Origin: CAYLRY01 sp964386535
Lineage (GTDB): Bacteria; Chloroflexota; Dehalococcoidia; Dehalococcoidales; UBA3254
NCBI GenBank assembly: GCA_964386535.1
Contig: CAYLRY010000040.1
Coordinates: 1-28,346, forward strand
DNA length: 28,346 nt
Direction of reading: 5' to 3'
Below the pieces are notes generated by a model. The model was given only the letters and a program-made list of their open reading frames with translations, did no database searches and had not been told where the DNA came from. The position numbers were made by a program, and so were the translations under genes. This document shows positions 1-8,279 of this stretch, one piece after another. How positions within the stretch are numbered: position 1 is the stretch's first letter; each line of letters opens with the position of its first letter.

Positions 1-58
1 CTCCTTTCGTTACGGCGCACCGTTATTTTCATACTTCATGGTGCCCACTTACAAGTGA
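1..58 (+). CDS. Possible 3' end of an upstream gene (partial)
   Basis: Frame 2 is open from the window edge to a TGA at 56-58 and encodes 18 residues rich in aromatics (ending YFMVPTYK). This kind of ending would suit a methyltransferase or glycosyltransferase of the same cluster, but the fragment is too short to identify. Frame 1 is also open through this stretch, to a TAG at 118-120, so the choice of frame is uncertain. Confidence 0.3.
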   Translation, partial: SFRYGAPLFSYFMVPTYK

Positions 59-109
59 GAATGTATGTTTGGACAGCAGTGATCAAGGTAATAAAAAAGG
101 TAATAAAAT

Positions 110-1234
110 ATGTTAGATAGAATGATCAATGATTTTAATGACTTTCTACATGCTCTTCGTACATACGAACTTCGTTCAATGCCTAAAGTTAAAAATACGA
201 TGCTAAGCGCAGGGTGTTCAGGTGCATGGTATTTTAACTGGATTCGCTCAAACTATGGAATAGTAAATAAGCATATTGGAGTAGAATACTATTCGCCTAA
301 ACCCCCTGGTTTGACCTCAGAAATTGAGTGGGTTGTGGCAAATGTTCAGAATATGCAGCCCGTTGCTGATAAATCTGTAGATATTATTTTTTCAGGCCAA
401 AATATTGAACATTTATGGCCAGATGAGTTAATAGGTTTTTTAGTCGAAGCAAACCGTGTTCTTAAAGATGGAGGGCTACTGGTACTTGATAGTCCAAATA
501 GAGAGATTACCCAAAGTTTGCGTTGGAGCCATCCGGAGCATACAATTGAATTTACAATATCAGAAATTATAGAATTGCTTGAACTATCAGGATTCGAAAC
601 AATAACTAAAAAGGGTATCTGGCTATGCAGAGATCCTATGAACGGGAGAATTCTTTCGTTAGATCCCAAAAAGTGCGATAACGAATGGCCTGTTTTCAGA
701 CGTTTGGTTGAACAACATGCATATCCTGAGCATTCTTTCTGCTGGTGGGTTGAAGCTAAAAAAAAGGATATTTCAAATATTAATCAATTAAAAACTAAAG
801 TTAAAACGCTATTTAATACATGGTTCCCTGAACGTGTTAATCGATTACAAACAATAATTGGCAGCATTTCCGATTTAAATGGACATTGTGTTGTCAGCAA
901 CTTAAATCGGGAATGCGGAGTACTGATTTATGGACCGTATATGCCATTGTTACCAGGTAAATACCAAGTTGAGTTTAATCTACGGATTTTAGAATCAAGA
1001 AATATATCAGGAACGATAGTTGAAGCTCAAGTTTTCACAGGCTATTATTCACAAGAAGGCAAAAAGTTAGCTCAAAAATATATATGTGAAAAAGATATTA
1101 TCGATAATAGTAATACTAAAATAGTTCTTAAATGGGTTTTAAAAGAAATAACATTCGGGATACAATTCAGGTTGATAGTAATTGCATCCATTAAAATTGA
1201 GGCTGATTTTTTTGTCAAATTTGATGTTATATAA
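110..1234 (+). CDS. SAM-dependent methyltransferase with C-terminal beta-rich domain
   Basis: A 374-aa protein with a class I (Methyltransf_11-like) SAM-dependent methyltransferase domain in roughly residues 25-175. The acidic post-motif region around residue 88 (ADKSVDIIFSGQNIEHLW) and the following VLKDGGLLVLDSPN are the typical strand 4 and strand 5 segments. Residues from about 245 to the end look like a beta-sandwich domain (YGPYMPLLPGKYQVEFNLRI), which in polysaccharide clusters is often appended to methyltransferases and glycosyltransferases and may bind carbohydrate. The likely role is methylation of a sugar in a surface glycan. It lies 42 bp upstream of an FkbM methyltransferase on the same strand, inside an AT-rich glycan cluster. 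The ATG at 110 has only a weak purine tract upstream. The family is well supported; the substrate is unknown. Confidence 0.8.
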   Translation: MLDRMINDFNDFLHALRTYELRSMPKVKNTMLSAGCSGAWYFNWIRSNYGIVNKHIGVEYYSPKPPGLTSEIEWVVANVQNMQPVADKSVDIIFSGQNIEHLWPDELIGFLVEANRVLKDGGLLVLDSPNREITQSLRWSHPEHTIEFTISEIIELLELSGFETITKKGIWLCRDPMNGRILSLDPKKCDNEWPVFRRLVEQHAYPEHSFCWWVEAKKKDISNINQLKTKVKTLFNTWFPERVNRLQTIIGSISDLNGHCVVSNLNRECGVLIYGPYMPLLPGKYQVEFNLRILESRNISGTIVEAQVFTGYYSQEGKKLAQKYICEKDIIDNSNTKIVLKWVLKEITFGIQFRLIVIASIKIEADFFVKFDVI

Positions 1235-1276
1235 TATTATTATTTATATTATTTAATATAATGGAGCTAAAATATT

Positions 1277-2846
1277 ATGGTTTTTATTAGTTATGCTCAA
1301 AATTTAGAGGATGTAATTCTTTTTAGATCATTTAAAAATTTAAAGGAGGGGTTTTATATTGATGTAGGAGCTCAGGATCCGACCATAGATTCAATAACAA
1401 AAGCTTTTTATGAGCGGAACTGGCATGGAATTAATATCGAACCTTCTGTTGAATATTTTCAATCACTTTGTAAAGAAAGAATAAAAGATATTAATATTAA
1501 TATGGCGATTTGTAACTATGAAGGGCAGGTCAATTTTTATGAAATACAACATACAGGTTTATCAACAATAATAAAATCTTACGCGGATCAACACCGTCAG
1601 TCAGGTTTTATCAATCGTCAAATAGTGGTAGCCTGCACCACTCTGGATTCAATCGTTGAAAGATATGATGTTAATACTGTTCACTTTCTTAAAATAGACG
1701 TTGAGGGAGCAGAGAAGTCCGTACTGGATGGGTTTGGATTCAGCAAAGTCAGACCATGGATAGTAGTTGTAGAATCAACCGAACCACTTTCAACTAAAGA
1801 TGTTTCATCAGCATGGGAACATTTGCTTCTGGATAAGAGATATATACTTGTTTATTTTGATGGACTAAGCCGGTTCTATCTGGCTGAAGAGCATTCAGCA
1901 CTTCAAGAGAATTTTCGAGCGCCACCTAATTTTTTCGATGATTATATTACGTATCAACATCAATCAGTAAAGCAGGAACTGGAAGAAACACAGAATCAAG
2001 TCAGGAGTCAAATAGCCGACAGACAAATTATTGAGGAAAAATATCAATCTGAAAAAACACAACGACATTTGATTGAAAAACAATTTGATGAAGCAAAGAG
2101 ACAATGGGATGCATCATCTGAAAATCTCAAAAATGAACTGTCGAAAGTAATAATAGAACGAAACGATTTGANNNNNNNNNNNNNNNNNNNNNNNNNNNNN
2201 NNNNNNNNNNNNNNNNNNNNNNNNNNNNNNNNNNNNNNNNNNNNNNNNNNNNNNNNNNNNNNNNNNNNNNNGTCTTGAAGTTCAAAAACTGCAGAATGAA
2301 CTAACGAAAGGAACAATAGAACGAAACGATTTGAGTCTTGAAGTTCAAAAACTGCAGAATGAACTAACGAAAGGAACAATAGAACGAAATGATTTGAGTC
2401 TTGAAGTTCAAAAATTGCAGAGTGAACTATCTAAGCAAAAAATTGGCCAGGCAAACCTGGAGCTGCAAATTCAAGCTCTGTATAACAGCCGTTCATGGAA
2501 GATAACTGCACCACTACGGAAAGTCAAAAAGGAAACGATATTTTTATTTTCACTCTTAAAATTGACTTTTATAAAAGTCCTTAAATATTTTGTGCTTATT
2601 TTATTTAGATATGCGAAAATCCGGAAATGTGGAAAACGAATTTTACAAAACCATCCCAAAATCAGGACTTTGCTGCGGAATATTGCATTTGGGAGACCTA
2701 CAGATGACTACACGTTAAAATTGCCTCAAATTTTAACAGATACTCTAATCGATTCAACTGAACGGTTGCCTGAGAATGCACAAATAATTTATCGTGAGTT
2801 GAATAGACTCTTTATTGAAAAATGTCATAGGCGAATTCAATCATGA
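1277..2846 (+). CDS. FkbM-family methyltransferase with tandem-repeat coiled coil (contains assembly gap)
   Basis: The N-terminal ~220 residues are an FkbM-type SAM methyltransferase: GFYIDVGAQDP near residue 25 is the SAM-binding loop, and FLKIDVEGAEKSVLDG near residue 138 is the family signature. From about residue 230 the protein becomes a charged coiled coil. It then enters a perfect 21-residue repeat and ends with LYNSRSWKITAPLRKV, a segment often seen after coiled coils in glycan-cluster proteins, plus a basic hydrophobic tail. An exact run of 100 Ns (2172-2271) puts the two halves in different frames as written. Removing the Ns restores one frame (489 aa plus any missing repeats) and a perfect repeat junction, so I treat this as one gene. 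The stop overlaps the next ATG by four bases (ATGA, 2843-2846), implying translational coupling with the giant glycosyltransferase. Function by analogy: glycan-capping methyltransferase with a rod domain. Confidence 0.8.
2172..2271. other. Assembly gap of 100 Ns inside a tandem repeat
   Basis: Exactly 100 Ns, a conventional placeholder for a gap of unknown size. The left flank ends in ...CGAAACGATTTGA and the right flank begins GTCTTGAAGTT..., which are the end and start of adjacent units of the 63-bp repeat. The assembler therefore most likely broke on the repeat, and the true missing length is probably a multiple of 63 bp. Confidence 0.95.
2272..2397 (+). repeat. 63-bp tandem repeat encoding a 21-aa coiled-coil unit
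   Basis: Two complete units (2272-2334 and 2335-2397) differ at a single visible base (AACGAT versus AATGAT). A diverged unit follows from 2398, and a degenerate unit ends at 2171 before the N gap. Each unit encodes 21 residues beginning LEVQKLQNELTK and ending IERNDLS, rich in Leu, Glu, Lys and Gln; 21 residues equals three heptads. The unit length preserves the reading frame, so gain or loss of copies would lengthen or shorten the rod without disrupting the protein. Confidence 0.95.
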
Positions 2847-5800
2847 AAATAGCATTAGATTTACAATCACTTCAGACTACGGGCTCACGTCACCGGGGGA
2901 TAGGACGTTACTCGTTGTCTTTAGCGAAAAATATGCTTTCCGAAGGAAAGCAGCATGAATTTTATATTGTCATTAACGGCAACTTCTCAGACACGGTAGA
3001 AGAGATAAAAAAAATATTTGAAAATTATTTACCGCCGGAGAACTTGTTTGTTTTTCAAACGCCATCCCCTGTTGCCGAAATTGACCCGGACAATCAGTGG
3101 CGTTGTCGGACAGCGGAGTATATTAGAGAATGTTTCTTAAAACAAATAAAACCGGACTGGGTGTATATATCCAGTTTGTTTGAAGGATTCGTCGATGATG
3201 CTGTAACCTCCATCGATAGTTTCTGTAATTTAACCACGGCCGTAACATTGTACGATTTAATCCCGTACCGTTATAAAAACCGATATTTGGACAACCCTTC
3301 AGTCAGATCATGGTATTTGAATAAAGTAAACCATTTAAAAAAAGCCCAGCTTATACTGGCTATTTCTCAATTCAGCAGAAATGAAGCTATCGAGTTTCTG
3401 AGGATACCTGAGGAAAGAGTGATGAGTATTTCAACCGATGCTGATGAAAGCTTCTATGTCAGAGAATATAACCCAGAAATTATTCAAACCCTGTATGAAC
3501 GATATGGTATCGCGCATGAATATATTATGTATACCGGAGGTATTGATTATCGTAAAAACATTGAAGGACTGATAAAAGCATACGCCGGCCTACCAGGCAA
3601 GATTAGAGAAAACCACCAGCTTGTATTATGCTGTAAAGTTCTTGAGGATGAAAGAATTCAAATAGAGGCTTTGGCCTCCAGGGTGGGTTTATCCAGAAAT
3701 GAACTGCTGTTGACGGGATTTGTCAGCGATGAAGATCTTATAGCATTATATAACTGCTGTAAATTATTTATTTTCCCCTCTATTGCTGAAGGTTTTGGCC
3801 TTCCGGTTCTGGAAGCAATGCGTTGTGGCGCTCCGGTGATAGGATCAGATACTACTAGTATACCAGAGGTTATTGGCATCAAAGAGGCGCTTTTTAACCC
3901 TATGTCAATAGACAGCATCAGGGAAAAGCTTTATCAAACGCTAATCGATGATCAATTTAGATTACATCTCCGAGAGCACGGACTTATACAATCAAAGAGT
4001 TTTTCCTGGAAGAAAACTGCTAAAACAGCTTTGGATGCGATGGAATATTTGTCTGAACAAAAACGTTTAAATTTTCACAATAACTCGAATATTATTGTCA
4101 TGGATAAACCAAAAATGGCTTATTTTTCTCCCCTTCCGCCTGAGAAATCAGGGATCTCTGATTATAGTACTGAGTTACTTCCTGAACTAGAAAAATATTA
4201 TCATATCGATCTAATCACCGATCTAAAAGAAATTTCCAGCATTAAGCTAAATGGATTTAGCCGACGAACAATTCGCGAATTTGAAATGAACGCAAGCAAA
4301 TATGATCGAATTTTATATCATATCGGCAATTCAGTGTTTCACAGCCAGATGTTGCACCTTTTACCAAGATTCCCCGGTACGGTCGTTCTTCATGATTTCT
4401 TTCTTAGTGGTGTTTTGGGACATTTGGAAAGAACGATTCCTGGTTCCACAGTTTTCCGGCAAGCTTTATACAGGTCTCATGGATACAACGCTCTCCAGGA
4501 TTATACAGAAGATTATGACAGGACCATCAGCAGTTATCCATGTTGTCTGGATGTGTTGCTGGCGGCTAAAGGCATAATTGTCCATTCTGACTATTCAATT
4601 AACTTAGCAAAAAGGTTTTTCTCGGTCCAGCCAGATGGATATATGATAAAGATACCTCATTTACGTAAGGTATCTGATACAATAGATCGTAATATATCGA
4701 GATCTATTCTAAAAATACCTGAAAACGTTTTCCTTGTGTGTTCGTTCGGCTTTATTGCCCCGACTAAGTTGAATGACCGTCTTCTGGATGTTTGGTTAAC
4801 GTCAGAAATATTACGAAACAATAAATGCCGCCTCGTTTTTGTAGGCGACGGACAAGCAAGCCAATATGAAAAGATGTTGTTGGAAAAAATACATCTGGCC
4901 GGGCTGGATGGGCAAATTTCCATAACAGGATACGTTGATAGTGAAATTTATCATCATTACCTGTCCGCCGCTGACGTTGGTGTTCAACTTCGCACTTTGT
5001 CTCGCGGAGAAACTTCTGGGGCAGTTTTAGATTGTATGGCTTTTGGTTTACCTACCATAGTCAACAACCATGGTTCTCAAGCAGAATTCCCTTCGGATGC
5101 GGGAATAAAATTAGCTGACGAATTTAGTAATGATGAATTATCCAAGGCACTGGAGCGACTTTATTTGGATTCAAATCGGCGCCAGACTTTGGGAAAATCT
5201 GCAAAAGATTATATAAGGAATAACTTAAATCCTCCAGATATTGCTAAATTATATACTGAAGCCATAGAGTATTTTAACGATCATCACCCTTTGTCTGTTC
5301 GGAGCCGTCTGATTACGGCTATCGTAAACATTCCTAGGAAATCGATTTCTGTTGAAAATGATTTTCTTAATACTGCGCTTGCAATTTCGGAGAATATTAT
5401 GCCTTGCAGCACTATTCATCAATTTTTGATTGATATATCTAGTCTTGTAAATAATAAGAAATTTAAATCTAATCTAATCAATGCAACATTCTTAAAGCAA
5501 TTATTATTGAATGCTTCACAGGGGTTTCGCATAGAACCAGTATATTATTTAAACGGTATTTATCGTTACGCTCGTGGTTATACTTCAAAGTTATTTGACG
5601 AAGGTGAGATTGGATTGCCTGATTCTGCTGTATATGTTAATAGGGGAGATGTATTTCTAGCCTTAGGATATGCCAGTGGTACGAATGATATAAATAGAAC
5701 CTGGTTACAACGTCATATACAACGTGGGATAGAAACATATGCAATTGTCTGTGACCTTTTACCTATTCTGAAACCCAAAGAATTCCTCGAGGAAGGTAAT

Positions 5801-6070
5801 GCTTTTAAGGATTGGCTTCATGATTTCTGTATTTTATCGCACGGTATTATATGTGCCTCGAAAATGGTGGTGAATGAATTAGGTTGTTGGTTAGAGCAAA
5901 ATCCAGTTAAAAGAGAAAGACCTTTAAAAATTGGGAGTTTGAATTTGGTACGTAGAAAACAGTTTGGTAAAGATGAAATGGTGCGATTAATAAACATTAT
6001 ATTTAAGTCTATTTGGACTGCGTCATGGGATGAAAAAGAGGGCTTTCATTGGGATAAGGATAGCATTTGA
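2843..6070 (+). CDS. Multi-domain GT4 glycosyltransferase (two complete domains plus a truncated third)
   Basis: A 1075-aa cytosolic enzyme built from successive GT-B glycosyltransferase domains. Domain 1 (about 1-400) opens with ALDLQSLQTTGSRHRGIGRY and has GGIDYRKN and the EX7E motif EGFGLPVLE. Domain 2 (about 425-825) opens with YFSPLPPEKSGISDYS and has the variant donor site RGETSGAVLD. A third unit begins near residue 895 (IEPVYYLNGIYRYARG, then YAIVCDLLPILKP). It reaches only the end of its acceptor-side half (RPLKIG) before an unrelated-looking tail and a stop, so its nucleotide-sugar half is missing. Related three-domain enzymes such as WbdA polymerise mannose with alternating linkages. 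The start overlaps the coiled-coil methyltransferase stop (ATGA), suggesting the two products work together. The donor sugar is not shown by the sequence; GDP-mannose is plausible given gmd downstream. Confidence 0.85.
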   Translation: MKIALDLQSLQTTGSRHRGIGRYSLSLAKNMLSEGKQHEFYIVINGNFSDTVEEIKKIFENYLPPENLFVFQTPSPVAEIDPDNQWRCRTAEYIRECFLKQIKPDWVYISSLFEGFVDDAVTSIDSFCNLTTAVTLYDLIPYRYKNRYLDNPSVRSWYLNKVNHLKKAQLILAISQFSRNEAIEFLRIPEERVMSISTDADESFYVREYNPEIIQTLYERYGIAHEYIMYTGGIDYRKNIEGLIKAYAGLPGKIRENHQLVLCCKVLEDERIQIEALASRVGLSRNELLLTGFVSDEDLIALYNCCKLFIFPSIAEGFGLPVLEAMRCGAPVIGSDTTSIPEVIGIKEALFNPMSIDSIREKLYQTLIDDQFRLHLREHGLIQSKSFSWKKTAKTALDAMEYLSEQKRLNFHNNSNIIVMDKPKMAYFSPLPPEKSGISDYSTELLPELEKYYHIDLITDLKEISSIKLNGFSRRTIREFEMNASKYDRILYHIGNSVFHSQMLHLLPRFPGTVVLHDFFLSGVLGHLERTIPGSTVFRQALYRSHGYNALQDYTEDYDRTISSYPCCLDVLLAAKGIIVHSDYSINLAKRFFSVQPDGYMIKIPHLRKVSDTIDRNISRSILKIPENVFLVCSFGFIAPTKLNDRLLDVWLTSEILRNNKCRLVFVGDGQASQYEKMLLEKIHLAGLDGQISITGYVDSEIYHHYLSAADVGVQLRTLSRGETSGAVLDCMAFGLPTIVNNHGSQAEFPSDAGIKLADEFSNDELSKALERLYLDSNRRQTLGKSAKDYIRNNLNPPDIAKLYTEAIEYFNDHHPLSVRSRLITAIVNIPRKSISVENDFLNTALAISENIMPCSTIHQFLIDISSLVNNKKFKSNLINATFLKQLLLNASQGFRIEPVYYLNGIYRYARGYTSKLFDEGEIGLPDSAVYVNRGDVFLALGYASGTNDINRTWLQRHIQRGIETYAIVCDLLPILKPKEFLEEGNAFKDWLHDFCILSHGIICASKMVVNELGCWLEQNPVKRERPLKIGSLNLVRRKQFGKDEMVRLINIIFKSIWTASWDEKEGFHWDKDSI

Positions 6071-6163
6071 GATAATTCTTCAGACCGCCATAAAAGGCCA
6101 AATTGTTTTTATGATTCTATAGGTGGATTGTAGATAATAATATTTTTTAGTAAAGGAATAAAT

Positions 6164-7201
6164 ATGAAAAAGGCGTTAGTTACAGGTATAACAGGTCAGG
6201 ATGGAGCTTATTTAGCACAGCTATTATTGAAAAAGGGATATGAAGTATACGGCGCATACAGAAGAACCGCAGAGTTGCATCTAGACAGGTTAAAATATCT
6301 GGGGGTGGCAGATAGAATAAAATATATACCCCTGGAACTCCTTGAGTTTACCAACATCTATAGAACAATTAATAAAATTCAACCTGATGAAATATATAAT
6401 CTTGCTGCTCAGAGTTTTGTGCAATTGTCTTTTGAAGAACCAATTTATACGGCAGACACAACTGCTCTGGGTGTTTTAAGACTTCTTGAGTCTATCAGGA
6501 CTATTAATCCCAAAATAAAATTTTACCAGGCATCTTCAAGCGAGATGTTTGGCAAAGTCCAGGAAACTCCTCAATATGAAAAAACACCTTTTTATCCACG
6601 AAGTCCGTATTCTGTCTCCAAGCTATTCGGGCACTGGATAACAGTGAATTATCGAGAATCGTATGGTATTTTTGCCTGTTCAGGGATTCTTTTTAATCAT
6701 GAATCACCGTTAAGAGGTCTTGATTTTGTTACCAGAAAGATCACAAATTCAATTGCCCGTATTAAATTTGGCCTTCAAAATGAAATTGTATTAGGAAACC
6801 TCGATGCTAAACGTGATTGGGGATATTCCGGAGACTTTGTAGAGGCGATGTGGTTGATGCTGCAACAGTACAAACCTGATGATTATGTTATTGCTACTTG
6901 TGAGACTCATAGCGTTCGTGAATTTGTTGAGTTAGCTTTCCAACAGGTAGGAACTGATATCAAATGGTCAGGAAACGGGATCAATGAAAAAGGTATGGAT
7001 GCAAAAACAGGGAAAACATTGGTGTCTATTAGCCCTGAGTATTTTCGCCCAGCCGAAGTGGATTGCCTAACCGGTGAATGTGGCAAAGCCAAGACGGTAC
7101 TAGGTTGGTCACCGAAGGTACATCTAAATGAACTGGTAAGAATGATGGTGGAGTATGACCTCAAATTAGTTGAAAAAGAGCTAGAAATTTATCCGTTATA
7201 A
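6164..7201 (+). CDS. gmd: GDP-mannose 4,6-dehydratase
   Basis: A 345-aa extended short-chain dehydrogenase that converts GDP-mannose to GDP-4-keto-6-deoxymannose, the precursor of GDP-fucose, GDP-rhamnose and GDP-perosamine. The NADP-binding GITGQDG is at residues 8-14, the catalytic SSSEMFG region at 124-130, and the YSVSK active-site Tyr/Lys at 149/153. Family signatures FNHESPLRG and DAKRDWGYSGDFVEAMW follow. Length is normal for the family. The ATG at 6164 is preceded by AAAGGAAT. It is the last gene of the AT-rich block; no reductase, epimerase or aminotransferase to finish the sugar is in this window. That partner may lie outside the window, or one of the neighbouring short-chain dehydrogenase-type genes may serve. 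Confidence 0.93.
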   Translation: MKKALVTGITGQDGAYLAQLLLKKGYEVYGAYRRTAELHLDRLKYLGVADRIKYIPLELLEFTNIYRTINKIQPDEIYNLAAQSFVQLSFEEPIYTADTTALGVLRLLESIRTINPKIKFYQASSSEMFGKVQETPQYEKTPFYPRSPYSVSKLFGHWITVNYRESYGIFACSGILFNHESPLRGLDFVTRKITNSIARIKFGLQNEIVLGNLDAKRDWGYSGDFVEAMWLMLQQYKPDDYVIATCETHSVREFVELAFQQVGTDIKWSGNGINEKGMDAKTGKTLVSISPEYFRPAEVDCLTGECGKAKTVLGWSPKVHLNELVRMMVEYDLKLVEKELEIYPL

Positions 7202-7237
7202 ACGGTATAACGAATATGGTTATTATTAATAATAATC

Positions 7238-8263
7238 ATGATAAATAATTCAAACATAAAATTAGGACTGATAACGCGCTATTTCGATCTGCGCAACGGG
7301 GGCATAGGCCGTTTTTCCATGGAAATGCTCCAGGGACTGCAAAACCGGGGCTTTGATATCGTTCAGGTGAGCACCAACCGCGGAGGTACCCTGGGGCATG
7401 TGATTTACTCTACCTTTGAGCTGGCCTACAAAACTCCCAGAGGCTGCGACATCTATCACTGTCTAACCCCTATGGAAGCCATTCATGCACCCAAAAAACT
7501 GAGCGTGGTTACCTTTCATGATTTTATCCCCTGGCTGCATGTGAACTATACGGACACCCATTATGTCCAGGGCGCTGCCAGGGACATCAGAAGGTTAATG
7601 AGCAAGTATTATTTCCAGTTCGCGGTCAAGATCGCCGCCCGCTGTTCGCTGATTGCCTGCAACTCTGAACAAACACGGAGAGAGGTGATTGAGTACCTGG
7701 GGATTGATGAATCCAGGGTCAGTGTAATTCGTTTCGGTATTAACCCGTTCCTCAAGCCGGGGGTGAAGAAAGATAGTGTTTTTCGGATCGGTACCCTGAG
7801 TTACCTGGACCCCAGGAAACGCATTGATCTCCTGATAGAGGGATTTTTGCAGGCAGATTTGGATGGTGAACTGGTTATCGCCGGGGCCGGTACTGACCTG
7901 GCAAGGTTGAAAAAGGCGTCACGTGAAGATAGACGCATCAGGTTCGCGGGTTTCATCCCTGAAGAAGGCATGGCTGATTTTTTTAATTCGCTGGATCTTT
8001 TTATATTTCCATCCAAAATAGAGGGCTATGGTTTGCCCATAGTTGAGGCTATGGCCTGCAAAAAACCGGTGGTAGTTCTGAGTGATGCCATAATGCCTGA
8101 GGAAGTTAAAGCCAACTGCACGGTGGTGGAGCATCTGGGCGAGTTTCTCAAGGACGCGAAACTGGCAGGTAATATAGAAGCCGGTTTTGAGTTTGCCAAG
8201 CAACATAACTGGAATACCTGCGTGGAAGAGTATATTAAGCTATATAACCTTTTATTAAAATAG
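7238..8263 (+). CDS. GT4 family glycosyltransferase
   Basis: A 341-aa GT-B glycosyltransferase. The N-terminal acceptor domain has LITRYFDLRNGGIGRFSMEML (a glycine-rich loop) and VVTFHDFIPWL. The C-terminal donor domain begins near residue 185 with FRIGTLSYLDPRKRIDLLIE and carries the EX7E motif EGYGLPIVE within LFIFPSKIEGYGLPIVEAMA. It probably adds one hexose to a lipid-linked glycan on the cytoplasmic face. Base composition rises sharply in GC at this gene compared with upstream. The ATG at 7238 lacks a clear Shine-Dalgarno. The stop lies 16 bp before the next gene, so the two are probably co-transcribed. Family is certain; donor and acceptor are unknown. Confidence 0.88.
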   Translation: MINNSNIKLGLITRYFDLRNGGIGRFSMEMLQGLQNRGFDIVQVSTNRGGTLGHVIYSTFELAYKTPRGCDIYHCLTPMEAIHAPKKLSVVTFHDFIPWLHVNYTDTHYVQGAARDIRRLMSKYYFQFAVKIAARCSLIACNSEQTRREVIEYLGIDESRVSVIRFGINPFLKPGVKKDSVFRIGTLSYLDPRKRIDLLIEGFLQADLDGELVIAGAGTDLARLKKASREDRRIRFAGFIPEEGMADFFNSLDLFIFPSKIEGYGLPIVEAMACKKPVVVLSDAIMPEEVKANCTVVEHLGEFLKDAKLAGNIEAGFEFAKQHNWNTCVEEYIKLYNLLLK

Positions 8264-8279
8264 TATGGGGGAGGATTCT

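Noticed and set aside
2172..2331. Frameshift or pseudogene in the FkbM methyltransferase gene
   Set aside because: The frame change exists only because 100 Ns were inserted; removing them restores the frame at a repeat junction.
2272..2440. CRISPR-like direct repeats
   Set aside because: The 63-bp units are contiguous with no unique spacers, and they encode a coiled coil in frame.
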